Positions 43,080 through 54,900 of a DNA stretch of 64,000 nucleotides are shown piece by piece (within the stretch, counting starts at the first letter, position 1; every line of letters starts with the position of its first letter). Both the position numbers and the translations under genes were made by a program. This stretch comes from Panicum virgatum (lineage: Eukaryota; Streptophyta; Magnoliopsida; Poales; Poaceae), in the NCBI RefSeq assembly GCF_016808335.1, contig NC_053137.1:12827798-12891797 (forward strand), written 5' to 3'. A model generated the notes under the pieces. It did not search any database and was not told the origin of the DNA. It saw only the letters and a list, made by a program, of their open reading frames with translations.

Positions 43080-43563
43080 TACCAAAGCCAACATTGTAAT
43101 AGGACCAGGTTAAACTTCATTTGCCTCTAAGGGGGCTTGCTCCGGGCAGATTCGGATAACTTACTATACATTGTCAGAGATAGATCTCCGGGTATCCGGA
43201 AGAAAGAAAGAAGTCGGACTCCTACTAGGATTTCTCTGTAATCCTCTTGTAATCCTACTAGAACTCCTACCTTGTAACCGTTTAATATCCCACCCCTGGA
43301 GTATATAAAGGAGGGCACGGGTACCTAGATCGGCAGGCTCAACAGAGCAGCCAACAGGCAACACAACACCAAAACGCAGGGTGCAATATACAAAACCCCA
43401 AACAGGATGTAGGTTATTACAATACTCTGGCGGCCCTAATCTATCTAAATTTGTGTCTTATATGTCTTCACGTTTACCTTCAAGTTCCAGATCTCGACGA
43501 TCCCACCAAACAATCTCCTACCTTGGGGTATTCCTAGATAGGTTGGCGGTAAAAACACCGACA
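43080..43563 (+). mobile_element. LTR (solo or truncated) directly upstream of the ARM-repeat gene
   Basis: Contains a TATA box in CTGGAGTATATAAAGGAG (TATATAAAG at 43302), a downstream AACACAACACC leader, CTGGCGGCCCTAATCTATC, and the terminal GGCGGTAAAAACACCGACA ending at 43563. The reverse complement of its ends matches the relic at 13486. No primer binding site or internal region follows, so it is solo or truncated. The left border is not defined; it lies within about 40-90 bp of the neighbouring gene's start codon, with its own TATA facing away from that gene. Confidence 0.75.
43302..43310 (+). promoter_or_regulatory. LTR TATA box
   Basis: TATATAAAG within the LTR, followed about 30 bp later by ACGGGTACCTAGATCGG where transcription would start. 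It reads away from the ARM-repeat gene. Confidence 0.6.
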
Positions 43564-44797
43564 TACACGGCCCTACGAAGGGTTAGGAGCGTTTTCAAGA
43601 TGATTCTTTCTTTATATATTGAGATGAAGAAGGAACCCACCTTTTTGATTGAAAAATGTGATTCTGTTTTCCCCACTTTATCCATCCCCTCTATCAAAAT
43701 GATAAAAAAGGCGTCTTAAATGCTTCTTATTCTTGTGTTTGATCTTATCCGTCTTTGCCCCGCTTTCCATGTTGGAAGAGACCCCCTGTAGGGGGCTGCT
43801 GTGTTGGTTTTAATCTGATTTTCCAAAATCTCGTTTTTCCTAAAAATGAGGTTGTTGATGTGGTTATACCATGATATATCAATACATATTCAGGTGAGGA
43901 TTTAATCCTCCGATGATGACAGTTAAAAAAACCTAGCATATGCTTTTATGACCAACTCCGAGCTCTCGGGTGTACCGAATCAACGGTAGCAGCATATCTA
44001 TACCTATAATAATAAAGAGGCAAAATTTCTGCCACTAATAATTTTTCGTCCAACTTATTAGATTTAAAATTTACATCTTTAAATTACCTTGGATGTTGAC
44101 ATGGTTTATACCAAAGTTAAAGTTCTCAATATAATCTACAACTTTGTAGTTGCAAAACTTTTTATTTGGAATTGTTTGATGTCCCAAATATATGTTTTAA
44201 TTTCTTAAAATTTGAAATTCAAAATTTAGAATTTTCAAACAACCTTGAATGATCATATGGTTAACACCAAAGTTGTAGGGGTCAACCAGATATACAAGTT
44301 TGTTGTTGATAAATTTTTTATTTGAAATTATTTATAGTCTCAAATATTTGTTTTAGGTTTACATATTTGGATATTCAGATCTTCGAATTTTTTAAACAAT
44401 CTCAAATAAAGATTTTGCAGTACTTGACAAAATTTAAAACTTTTTTCATTTGAATTTATTTAGTAGAAAAAACAATCAATACGACATTACTAAATTTTGA
44501 TAAAAGATGACATCCTATATGTGCTCGTAAATGAGTTTCTAGTGCAGTGATGACAAGGAGGCCACGGGTTTAAATCTTCACCTATTAGAAAGATTTTAGC
44601 TTAACAAACACCTATTGGAAATGAAAAGAGTCTACTTAATCCCTCAATTATTGGTGGTCGTCTACTGAAACCCATCTGAATAACACCCTGATGTAGTTTG
44701 AAGGTGGTTTTACTGACATGGCATATTAAAGAATCTATATAACCCCCTAACATATATATCGAGGGTTATATATAATCTTAGGTAGTCTTAGCAAGTG
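43564..44797. other. AT-rich transposon-like DNA, no gene
   Basis: From about 44040 to 44460 the text AAAGTTGTAG, CAACTTTGTAG and ATTTGGATATTC recurs in paired blocks, a pattern common in decayed grass DNA transposons. Near 43740-43860 CCCCCTGTAGGGGGC is a short palindrome. No coding sequence recognised. Confidence 0.4.
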
Positions 44798-44960
44798 CGT
44801 ACTACCAGAATCAGCAAAGCTCTCGAGTGTAGAAAATTATCCTGAGTGTTATACTAAAAACACTCGGGGAGTTCGCCGAGTGCTAAATAAACACTTGGGA
44901 AAGGATATTACCCTCGGGGAATTCATGTTTTCCCGAGCGTAAGCTTCTCCACTAGGGAAA
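44798..44960. mobile_element. CACTA-type end fragment (ACACTCGG motifs)
   Basis: CTACCAGAATCAGCAAAGC at 44801 resembles the CACTACCAGAAA terminus of a grass CACTA family. It is followed by inverted subterminal words CTCGAGTGT, ACACTCGGGGAG, GCCGAGTGC and CCCGAGCG. Only one end is visible. Confidence 0.6.
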
Positions 44961-45406
44961 CAGCGACGCAAAACAAGGGGGGAGTATACGCCGTCAGCGG
45001 GCGGGATGAGACCCAAAATTTTCCAGCAGCACGCCTTATCCTTTCGTTTTGCAAGGTCCCACCCGGCACCCGCCTCCTCTCTCTCTCTTTTCATCCCAAT
45101 CCCATGGCCTTGTTTGGTTCGCACTAGAGGTTCCTAGTGCACACAAGCCGAGAAAGGAATATATGTTTGGGGTTATGTAGACTTTTTAGCATTTCAGCAA
45201 AACCACTTTCGAAATCGTCTTAAGAGGTTGTTTAGACAATTTAATTACTTAAGTGGTAAAATACATGATTTTATAAGTGAGAAGTTAAGGTAGACAACTA
45301 CCAATAGTTTAAGGAGTTAAATTGATTTTATCCGGTATCAACTACCACGGCATCATCGCTAGGCACCTAGCATCATGCTCTCATGGAATGGCTATGGCCC
45401 ACTTGC

Positions 45407-45966
45407 CACTACAAGAAAAATGACTGCAAATTAGTACCGGTCATAATTTGGTCCGGTAAAATTGGTACGAAGCCATTTTTAGTACCGGATTCAAATTTGA
45501 AAGCCTCCGAAATCATTTTAGTATCGGGTCATAACATCATTTGGTACTAAAAGTCACCTTTTAGTACAGGTTGATGTTTCGACCTAGTACTAAAATGGCA
45601 CGACCATTTATTAGTACCAGCCAATAACATCGACTGGTACTAAGTATCCATTTAGTACCGATCGGTGTCTTGGGCCGGTATTAAACGGTCCTCCATGGGT
45701 TACTTCAAAAGAAAAGCATCTCCCACTCAATCACATGTGATGTGTAGGTGGGATGGTACGGAAGCTACGCATGAGGCCGGAGGTGGTTTGAATCCTCGTG
45801 ACCGCGCACACGCATTTACGCGTAAAAAAATTTACGTGTGCGGCCCCGGGCATTCTGGCCGGTACAAAATGGCATCTCATTTAGTACCAAACAACTGGTA
45901 CCGGTTGGGCACCCAGTACTAAATAGGGGTTCCTGACCGATACTAATACAGAATTCTCTAGAAGTA
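45407..45966. mobile_element. Nonautonomous CACTA element, 560 bp, TSD TGC
   Basis: Starts CACTACAAGAAAA, the standard CACTA terminus. The body is packed with subterminal words TTAGTACCGG, GGTACTAA and relatives in both orientations. The right end TTCTCTAGAAGTA is a degenerate inverted copy. TGC lies on each side (45404-45406 and 45967-45969). No transposase, so it depends on a relative such as the element at 51.4-63.2 kb, with which it shares the subterminal motif. Confidence 0.82.
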
Positions 45967-45969
45967 TGC

Positions 45970-47789
45970 CTAAGAGCAAGACTAATGAATATAGCCTTCA
46001 GCTGGCTGCATGTCCATTTGCAGCTCACCTATGAGCCCACTCATATACTAGTGGCCTCACTTAGGACTCAGTTTTCTCTCTCACAAACTGTCTTAGTTCC
46101 TATATATAAGTTGGTTGTAAAGTTAGCCTACTTCTTTCCTCTTTCCTCTCATCTCTCCTCCATCTCCTCATCATTCAGTCTACTCACAGTCCTCAATTAT
46201 ACTTGTGTTTCCCACTTTCCTTTCCACAAGATTCAGACAGCAAACCCATCATCAAGCGCCACCTAGCTATTGCCATCTGCCACCACTTGAGCCCCGTGAC
46301 ACTAAAGTACCCATTGATCTAGTTTTTGGAGAAAGCAAATAAAATTCTGAAAAATCCTAATCCACTTGCTGGTACCACTCCCTAAAACCAAGTAATCGTT
46401 GTTGGATCCACCAACCAGATTTTACTGCCAGATTTTGATCTGGCGGCGGATAATCAATATTGTTAGCCTTAGCCTTTGACTGTTAGTTCGTTGCTTACTC
46501 GATAGTGATATATACCTGTTAGTTCGTTGCTTACTCGATAGTGATATATACCTGCCATCTATATTTATATTTATATATCTTATCTTATAATTCTAAACTC
46601 TATTAAAGTTTAATCTCAACATGCAAGCTATCCACCTCACTAGTCCACTATCAGATGTATGTATAGAAATTATCAACTAATCGCAATTATGATCTACATA
46701 ACAGAAAGGCGCATCATCCACTAACATGCATTTAGTTGTCCCTTTGTGTAAGTAATTTTGTTCCAAATCATTACGCGGCAACGTGCGGGCCGGTGTATGC
46801 TTCTAGTTTTTTATAAAAAAGGAGAGAAAATTAAAACACCACACTCCGACCATGGCTACGCCCCATGCCGAAGAGAGGAAGGCGCCCGTGCATGCAGTCA
46901 CCACACTCAGCTCAGCTTCTGCATCTTGCGCCCATACATAGATGTTGTCTTGCGGTAGGAGAAGGAGCCTGGAGCGCCATGGGGCCAGGGCAACCGCCCA
47001 CGCTCCATACCGGGAGGAGTGAGGACCAAAGAGATGGGAGGGGGAGAGACAAGGAGAGGGTGGGATAGACAACGGAAGGGAGAGTTAGAGCGAGGGGACA
47101 GAATTATCGATGATAAGTTTGGGATGGAAAGGCAAAAGTGAGAGGATAAGGTTTGAATAATAATTTTGGGTAGAAATCACTGCCTTGGTATTTAGCAACC
47201 CGACAATGATAACTATACATCAGTGTCGGTTGGTTTTAAAACCTGATGGTGATAGGTAAGATCCATGAGTATCCGATCCTTGGAAGGAAACATGAAGACA
47301 GATATCCGAGACATCCGAATCTGTTTCCAGTATCCGATACGTTTCCATCCTCAGTGATAGGCTTTTCCCGCTTATCAATTAACGCACGTTTAATTATTTG
47401 GCGGTGACCGCCATGGATTATGTGCATGTTTTGTAGTAGTGTACCTGACTCATGACTTGATGCATTGGATTTGAACTTTATAACAACTTAACATAAAAAA
47501 ATCATGTTCGTGTTGCCACTTTGTGCATGTCAAATTAATGTACAGTTTATACTTGATAATAATTAAAATATGTTCCAGCAATAATTTCACATGGCGCACA
47601 AATCTTAGTTCTCGCCTTGGAGATAAATAATAACTTGGAAATTGTGCAATTCTCAGAAGAGAACTTAACACGGCAGAGCGTGTTCCAGAAGAGAACGAAA
47701 ACGTACAATAACTACTAATTCTGTACTATATAATTAACAACCCCAGGGTATGTAAACATGTGTCTGTGTGTGCGTATGCATATACGTAC
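45970..47789. other. Intergenic DNA with a 36-bp tandem repeat
   Basis: TGTTAGTTCGTTGCTTACTC starts two adjacent 36-bp copies at 46481-46516 and 46517-46552. AAGAGCAAGACTAATGAATA at 45971 resembles one end of a common grass MITE, but no partner end was found. A GC-richer patch at 46850-47060 has open frames without domains. The exon(s) that should follow the membrane-protein exon at 47790 were not found here. Confidence 0.45.
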
Positions 47790-48028
47790 CCGATCGATTG
47801 GACGAAGGCGATGACGGTGACATACCAAAAGTCCTGCTCCTTGACAAGGGTGGAGAATCCACCGAGCAGGACTACGGTCGCCCAGATAGTCGCAAGCGTT
47901 CCAAGGGCATTCATGGCCTTGTAAATAAAGGCGGTGCACAGAATGACGATGTTGAGACACTCTTCCGGCAGGCTGATCGCCTGCAGCTGCGGGTTGTTTT
48001 CCTCATCGCGGTCAGCAGATGAATCCAT
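47790..48028 (-). CDS. First exon of an uncharacterised membrane protein gene (partial)
   Basis: ATG at 48028 opens 79 codons ending in a GTACGT donor at 47789: MDSSADRDEENNPQLQAISL, then two hydrophobic stretches around CLNIVILCTAFIYKAMNALG / TLATIWATVVLLGGF and WYVTVIAFVQSIG. It appears to be a small plant membrane protein of unknown function. The upstream region shows no TATA that I trust. No downstream exon could be found to the left within this window, so the gene may be truncated or have a divergent second exon. The start codon and upstream DNA are duplicated at the right end of the window. Confidence 0.6.
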
Positions 48029-48540
48029 GGTTATCTCCTGGCAGTCAGGCGAAGGCAGGCAGGCAGGCAGGCATATGCACTGTTTTATCAGCGTTGAGGC
48101 CACGGACAACACTGATTTTATATACATGTACACTTGCGTATAGCTTTTCTATACGACAAGCTGTCTAGGAAATCTTTCGTACCTTGCCAGCTATATAGAA
48201 TAATACCTGAGACTAAACGCAAGCAAGGCTTCAGAAACGTGCATGCATGATTAAAGCTTTTTTTTTATCACGAGAGAGAGATCGATAGTGTGTGTGTTGT
48301 GTGTGTGTTCCTCTCGTGCCTCCGATCCAGAGACAATCTTGAATGAGAAAAAAGAAATAACCAAAGGCGTTTGGCTTGTTAGCTTTAAGCTTTCACACAG
48401 GCCTTGCATGCATACGTTCTCATCTTTCACACAGGTGACAGGTGTCTGATTTGTTACGGCTTCAGCCATCCTTTGCTAAGAATACATAAAACCACAATTG
48501 TGGGGAGAAAAATGGACAAGTTTAGCAAACTCCGGATTCA
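47997..48540. repeat. Segmental duplication copy A (start region of the membrane-protein gene)
   Basis: Nearly identical to 63474-64000 in the same orientation: shared words include CAGCAGATGAATCCATGG, TATACGACAAGCTGTCTAGG and CAAAGGCGTTTGGCTTGTTA. The copies differ by small indels, e.g. a (GGCA)n run at 48054-48075 present here only and a few bases in the TGTG microsatellite. It covers the first ten codons, the 5' leader and the upstream region. Confidence 0.95.
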
Positions 48541-50050
48541 TGGATCACTGCTGGGTCTAAACTGGCATCATATTTCCTCATCGAGGTTAATTTTTAAAGG
48601 GGATACTCGATCAAAACGTATAATATGACATATATCTTCTACTTTACCTATAGGGGTTTGCGAGAGGATATCAAAGACATCGATATTTTTGGCATACGAC
48701 TTAAAACACTACTATATTCCCTCTTGCACATATGAAGTTCCACTATCATCACTCAACCTTGCTGAATTTTCAGAGGGCTACAAGATATATCCTTGATCTC
48801 ATCCCAAAAAAAAGCAAAGACATTGAATCTGCTAGCTCCTTCTTTCATCCTTGCAAGCAAGTTTCTCTCACCACAGTTTTTTTTTTGTCTCCAACTCTCA
48901 TGTCAATTTTCTTCTTGAACATTCTGTTGAGAGTGGAATAGTAGGTGTACAAACCAGCAATCTTGCCATAATTATCTTGAAGTGCAGGAGGACGCATGAA
49001 CTTGCCCGGAACTGGTGGTGGTGGCAGCTCAGTATGAAGCCTAGGAAACTCAAGGTTGAGGAAATTGTAAGGAACATGGCCCCATTAGGCCATGTAGCTC
49101 GTCCATTGCTTTGTCTAGGATGTTTGCATGTGTTGCATCTCCTAGTGTTTCTTACATATGGTGGGTTTGCTTGTGTCTTCCACTCTAACCCATGAGCAAC
49201 CTATATGGTTTGATAAGTGTGTAGAAAGTGACACATAGTTTGCTTTCATGGTACATAGACTGCATAAGGTATGTATTTCATTTGTGTACCATGAACACAA
49301 GCTATAGGGTAAGCTTCCACTGTTGTCAAAAACAATATGCATACATTTGCTTGGTGATTCAGACACTAAATGCACACATTTAGAGAAGCTCATCCTATGG
49401 TTTGTGATTTTTAAGACTAACAAGTTTGCAAGCTTATTCTTTTGTAGTCTCTTGACGACGCATTTCGGGGCAATCACTCTAAGAGAATGTGTGGAATTAG
49501 AAATCCGCTCCTTCATCCTTCTCCCCTTCCCATTCTTGCTCTCTCCCTCTCCTTCAGTACGGATAAAAATTCCAAATGCAACCTTTTGCTCAGCTCTTGG
49601 ACGCGGAGATTTTGGAGGATGCAACCTCTGGCTTCAATTCAAACAATTAAATTCAAATTTTCAGAAGGCAATCCATCATATTCAAACACACCCCAAATTC
49701 ATAATGTGCAAGATGCTCACAAATATGGTACAACTTGCCTAATCTCGGTGGCCATTTTCTTCTGCCACAATTTCAAAAAAAAAAAAGCAAGGGCAGAGCA
49801 TGTAACCAAGTATAGACTTGTAACAACATATTATTACAGACTTGTTAGGGTGGTGGCAACCATATTAACTTAATATTCTCACTCCAATCCTCAAAGGAAA
49901 ACATTAATATAATTGCAAATTATTGATATTACAAATCTTTTATTACAATGCAAAGGCTTGATAGTAAAAAAAAGATCAATATGTGGTGCAATGCATAAGG
50001 GTTGGCCTTCAGTACTCTTGATAGGCGATATGGTCATATCAGCAGACCAG
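48541..50050. other. Intergenic DNA, no gene seen
   Basis: Mixed-composition DNA. Minus-strand text near 49500-49320 (ATTGCCCCGAAATGCGTCGT, CAAACTTGTTAGTC) looks like transposon-derived sequence, but no protein domain could be assigned. An A-run lies at 49777-49787. Confidence 0.4.
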
Positions 50051-51383
50051 CTATGGAAAGAACTCAATGAGTGACCGGGTCGTTCCCGAGATGGGAGTAA
50101 TCTTGTACTGAGTGAACCCTGCATCTAGGAAAATCTTGTGCCATGTCTCCTCCGCTCTCTCTTTGCCTTCTAATACCACCATCATGCATAGATCCATCAA
50201 AAGTTGGGCTTCCAGTGTTTGTTTAGACGGACATCCTAGGACAACTTCTGTGATTATTACCTTCCCCTTTGGTTCTAGAGTAGAAAAAGCATCCTTGGAC
50301 TGTTTTAAGATTGGGAACTAAGTTCACTAATCACATAAGTACATAATCACCTATCATTAGACATCATAATGTCTGGGTTATGTGGCATAAATTGCTATAA
50401 AATAAACCTATATAATGTAAAAATAATAATTAAAAAAGAACTTAGCTAATCATCAATCAATGGAAAATTTCTTGTCTTAGAGACCTAAAAGTACAATTGC
50501 ATATGTGACTTAAAAAGTATATAATGTCTGAATTACTATGGAGGATATGATTGCTAGTGTCTGTGTTCCGAAAAAACATTAATCTATAGATTCAAAACAT
50601 GTTTTGCCAAAAAACCAAAAAAAAGTAAACAGAAAGTAATAAAAGTTTTAGTTATGCATGAAAATTTAGACTCTCCCAGTACGTGTACCTTAATAAATAA
50701 CTATAATCTTTCATTACTAAGTACTACCTCTCTCCCAAAATATAGCAACTTTTAAAATTGGTCAAAGTCAAACATTTTCAACTTTAACCAATAATATCTT
50801 TAATAATTATTTTTAAATAAAAAAAGTTACATGTTATGATAGTTGATTTCATTATGAATAAACTAATACCATTTTATGTTGCCAATCTTTATATTTTTTA
50901 TCCATAGTCAAAGTTTAAAAGGTTTGATTTAAAGAAAGTCTATAAAGAACTAGGATAGAAGTAGTACTATTATCCGTACCTTAAATAACACAGCATCAGC
51001 CGGAGGGTCGGAGGGATGAACTCCCTCATGTCGCCTGTGCAACGAACTCAACCGTGCCATCAGACGGCATGGCGTCCACCACGCGGGGTACGTAGCTCCA
51101 CCACCGAGCACCTCACGTGAGGGAATGCCCTGGCGATGGCCCTCGCCGTCGTCCCGTTGTGGCCTCCGACGTCCACCAGGGACGTCACCCAGGCCAGCAC
51201 CTCGCCGTACTCGCGGACGACGATCTCCGAGACTCCGACACGAAGCGGCTGTCCGAGCCCATCGCCTCGTCGAAGCACGCGGCGAACGCCGCGTCCGAAC
51301 GTCGTAGAATGGACCCCGCGCCGTGCGCCAAGTTCTGGGACGCCGCAAAGTACAAGTGTAGAACGTACGGCGAGCTGGACAGG
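50051..51383 (-). pseudogene. O-methyltransferase (ZRP4-type), 3' part of a gene split by a CACTA element
   Basis: S-adenosylmethionine-dependent plant O-methyltransferases methylate phenolic hydroxyls. Exon 1 remainder (51383-about 50979) reads LHLYFAASQNLAHGAGSILR, FDEAMGSDSRFVSE, then in another frame SLVDVGGHNGTTARAIARAF and PHVRCSV (the SAM-binding LVDVGGGxG motif with Gly to Asn at the variable site), then GDMREFIP and DAVLFK before a GTACGG donor. Exon 2 (about 50317-50051) reads PKGKVIITEVVLGCPSKQ, LEAQLLMDLCMMVVLEGKER, WHKIFLDAGFTQYKITPISG and IEFFP, stop at 50051. At least two frameshifts occur in exon 1, and the HDW segment with the catalytic His is missing at the exon 2 start. The 5' part lies beyond the CACTA element at 63222-63400. 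Confidence 0.85.
50724..50964. mobile_element. Stowaway-like MITE in the O-methyltransferase intron, TSD TA
   Basis: Left end CTACCTCTCTCCCAAAATAT and, in reverse complement, right end CTACTTCTATCCTAGTTC, flanked by TA (50722-50723 and 50965-50966). 241 bp, AT-rich, diverged. Confidence 0.78.
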
Positions 51384-51399
51384 CACAGCAAGAAAAGAG

Positions 51400-51640
51400 A
51401 CCTTTAGTACCGGTGGGGAACCCGATTTGTACTAGTCCTCCGACTGGTACCGCCCCATCGGTACTAAATGCAGGAGAACCGGTACCGCCCCATCGGTACT
51501 AAACGCGCCTGCGTTTAGTACCGGCTGGGCTGACCGGTACAAAAATGCGCAGTTTAGTACCGGTTGGTAAAACCAACATCTGCGACGTCTGCCTCGCCAC
51601 GTCTGCGACGTGGCAGGCAGTTTAATACCGAACCAACCGG
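51400..51640. repeat. Left CACTA subterminal repeat array
   Basis: About eight copies of TTTAGTACCGG or its complement CCGGTACTAAA spaced through roughly 240 bp, e.g. 51411, 51460, 51508 and 51553. Such arrays are transposase-binding sites in CACTA elements. Confidence 0.85.
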
Positions 51641-51927
51641 TACTAAGTGTTATTTTGGTTTGTTCTTTTTAATTGTGTTTCTCCTCTTATTATTTTAGTT
51701 TTAGTTAATTAGTATTCGTATTTTGTAGCCATTTGCGTATTTGCATTCGTATCTAGCATTCATATATATTGTTCGTGCAAAACAAAAGCAATTATATATA
51801 CATATTATATTGATATACACTTCATTAATTACAAGTACTTATACTAGTAATTTGGAGTACAAAAATATTTACAAGTAGCCATAATGATTAGTTTTTTTCC
51901 GACAAGTATCCAAAAAGGAGAATAATA

Positions 51928-54900
51928 CTAGTCATCGTCGCCGCCGCCCCCGCGGTTGTTTCTGTCAAGTCGACCCACGCTTATCCTTTGATCTGAATAA
52001 AATTCTCCTTTTCGATTTATGACCTCATCTAGCAGGAATCCACAGAGTGATTCTTGAATTGCCCTTATTCTTTCCGGTTGGATGAGGTCCTCCTTCATAC
52101 ACCAAATATGTCAAGTGCAAATATCAAAATTTTCTATTAGTACCTCCATGGAATTAAATGAAAGAAATTATTATATATTAATGTAACACGTACATCGAAT
52201 TGGTGCTGTGTCATCCTCTTGGTGGAGGAGCAAAAACCCTGTATGTGCTCACATACATAGTAACCACATAGGTTGGTTCCTTAATTCTGTCTGAAACACT
52301 ACGGCCCTGTTTGTTTCCGCTTTTCTGGATCTTGCTTTTCTGAGAAGCAAGATTCTGAGATAAGTCTGCTGTCTGAAGAATCGACTATCTAAATAAGCTG
52401 AGTGTTTGACAACTCTGATTATTCTGAGTCGATTATCTAAGTTGAGTAGTAAAATGTCTGAAATGCTCTTGAGGCTGATGATATTATTTTGTACGGAATA
52501 CAAACATAATTCAATACTTCTTATATATTTTTTAATATTTTGACCATATAATTATATTACAAATTATAATTCACACCGTTAGAAATGAGAAAGGAAACAT
52601 CATGTCCAAATTTTCATGAATTACAGTAGAACCAAGGCAAGCACCGAACTAAACTACTAGAACAGAGGCAACAAGACAAGAAGCAATGAGCACAAATTAA
52701 ACATGGCACCCGCAGACAAGCAACAAGACAAGCATTCACCAAGCTTGAAGCTTGCTTGCTTGGTTGGGGGACGGAAGGGCCGGCAGCGGTACTGCTCCAC
52801 ATCGGAGAGGATAGGGGCGGGAGTCAGGGGCCGGCGGTGTTGCTCCAGTCAGGGGAAAGAGGGCGATGGCGTAGCTCTGCTCAGGGATGGCGGCGCGGCT
52901 CTGCTCGACGGCGTCGCAGATCCAAAGTCATGGGCAGGGGCACGGAGTAGGCACCGGAGCTCGAGCAGAGGCGGCGCAAGGATAGGGGCGGCGGAGAAGG
53001 AGAGGGGCAGCGGAGAAGTAGTGCACGGCAGTGGCGTCAAGAGGAGAGGGCTGAGGGTGAGAGGGGGCAGTGAGGGAAAAATCGCTCGCTTACTAGGTAC
53101 GCGAGGTCCGGGACGCTTCGGGGGGAAACAAACAGGGCCTATATATAGATGTGAGTTATGAAATATTCATGACGTTTAATGAAATCACATTAGATGCGCG
53201 GTATGTATACATACCGGAAAGTCAGTTTTGATATAAAGATCAGAAGGCGGTGTCGCGACTCCTATGTGATTACGGATAAACCGAGCCCATGCTTTTTGAA
53301 GGATGTCTATGAGAGATTGATACTCTTCTTTTGGTTTCCGCAAGGAGTCGAACACCACAACTCGGGACCGATCGGTCTCGATAGAGAGCAAGATCCAGTG
53401 GAAGCTGTTGAAATTGAAGTGATGAAAAGAAGTTAATTAAAGGACTCGCTTAAATTTTTACGATAAATTGAAGTGATGTAAAAGGTTAAATGACTCACTT
53501 GAAGTTGTACGGCAATAGAATGAATGTGCAAGCATGCTGCCTATCCATGACTGTGAATATAATATTCGTGGTGCGATTTGGCTATTTGCGTACCGACTCT
53601 TCATTTACGACATGTGGATCAATGAAGCCGATGTTGTAGATCCCCTTTTTTCGGCATTCTTGCACCTTCATCCTACTCAATTAGAAATATGAGGATGGGA
53701 TGAGAAACCACAGACTTAGTATAGCTAGAGAGTATAGAAATGAGAGAGAAAACACTTACATGCAGAATGTACTGAGGAGGGACTTGTCTAGAGCATCTTG
53801 ATGGTATAGATCCCATAGATTTACAAGTTCAATCCATACATCGTCCATCCCCCGATGAAAATGGTTATCTTTAATCCGAGCAGCGAACATAATATTTCCC
53901 TCTGAAGAATATTTCAAGTACCAGTTATGCAACTCACGCATTCTCGTTGGTAGCATGTCTATCAACTCTGGCCACATAAGAGGTTGTCCCGGTACAAATG
54001 GTTTTCTGTCTGCTCCTTCATGAACTGGGACTTTTTCTTTCTCTTCTAGCTGAGCTTTTGTGAGCCCGGTTTCAGCCACAAACTCTGCAAGTGCCGCATT
54101 CTCTTTTGAAAGGACCTTGAGATCGGGTACCCTTTATTTGGGTTGTTCGCTAAGCTGGGGGACTTGGTTGTACCTCCGATTACTCTTCTTCTCCCATGAT
54201 TTTGTAATCGAGCGGTCGTAGTCTGACATCAATTTTTTTTGCTTTGGTTGGCACATCATGGATATAAAGAATTTCTTCGCTGCTGGATCCACTGGTTCCT
54301 TTGGCGGAGGCTTCTTTGGCTTCAACTGCTTGCGCACGTCTTCTTGCACCCAAGCAGTCAATTCCTCATCAGTCATTTCGTGACCTAACTTCTCTAGCGG
54401 GGGCTTCTCTTTCTTCTTTCGTTCTTGGGTCTTCTTCGTCCTTGGAGGTGGCGGTGGCGGCACCCAAGCAGATTCCTTCTTCTTTGCGAGGCGAGGAGGT
54501 GGCGGAGGCGGACTAACACTCGGCTCCCCGGAAGCGGCCTGTGACGGCGATGGACTAACGCTGGGGTCCTGGGCTGCGGGCGGTGACGGTGGATCCACAA
54601 TGGGCCTCGGAGACCCTTGAGCAGCTGGTGACCTCGGAGACGGGCTAGGATCCCTACTTGCAATTCGTATATATTGTTTCTTCCAACAGATCCAACTGTG
54701 GAGGGCCTGTCCTAACTCCTCTTCTCCATCGCCTCCAGGGATCTCGAGGTCGAGGTCTTCCCATCCTTTCTCGACACGGTCAACCATGACTCTAGCATAT
54801 CCTTCTGGGATTGCCATGTCATGGATTGTCCCGCCTTAAACAGGGACTTCAGCAACCCCGTGAGTGACTACTTTTAGTTTTTTCCTGAGCTGATATAGAA

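Noticed and set aside
45971..46270. MITE starting AAGAGCAAGACTAATGAAT
   Set aside because: Only one end resembles a known MITE terminus; no inverted partner or target duplication was found.
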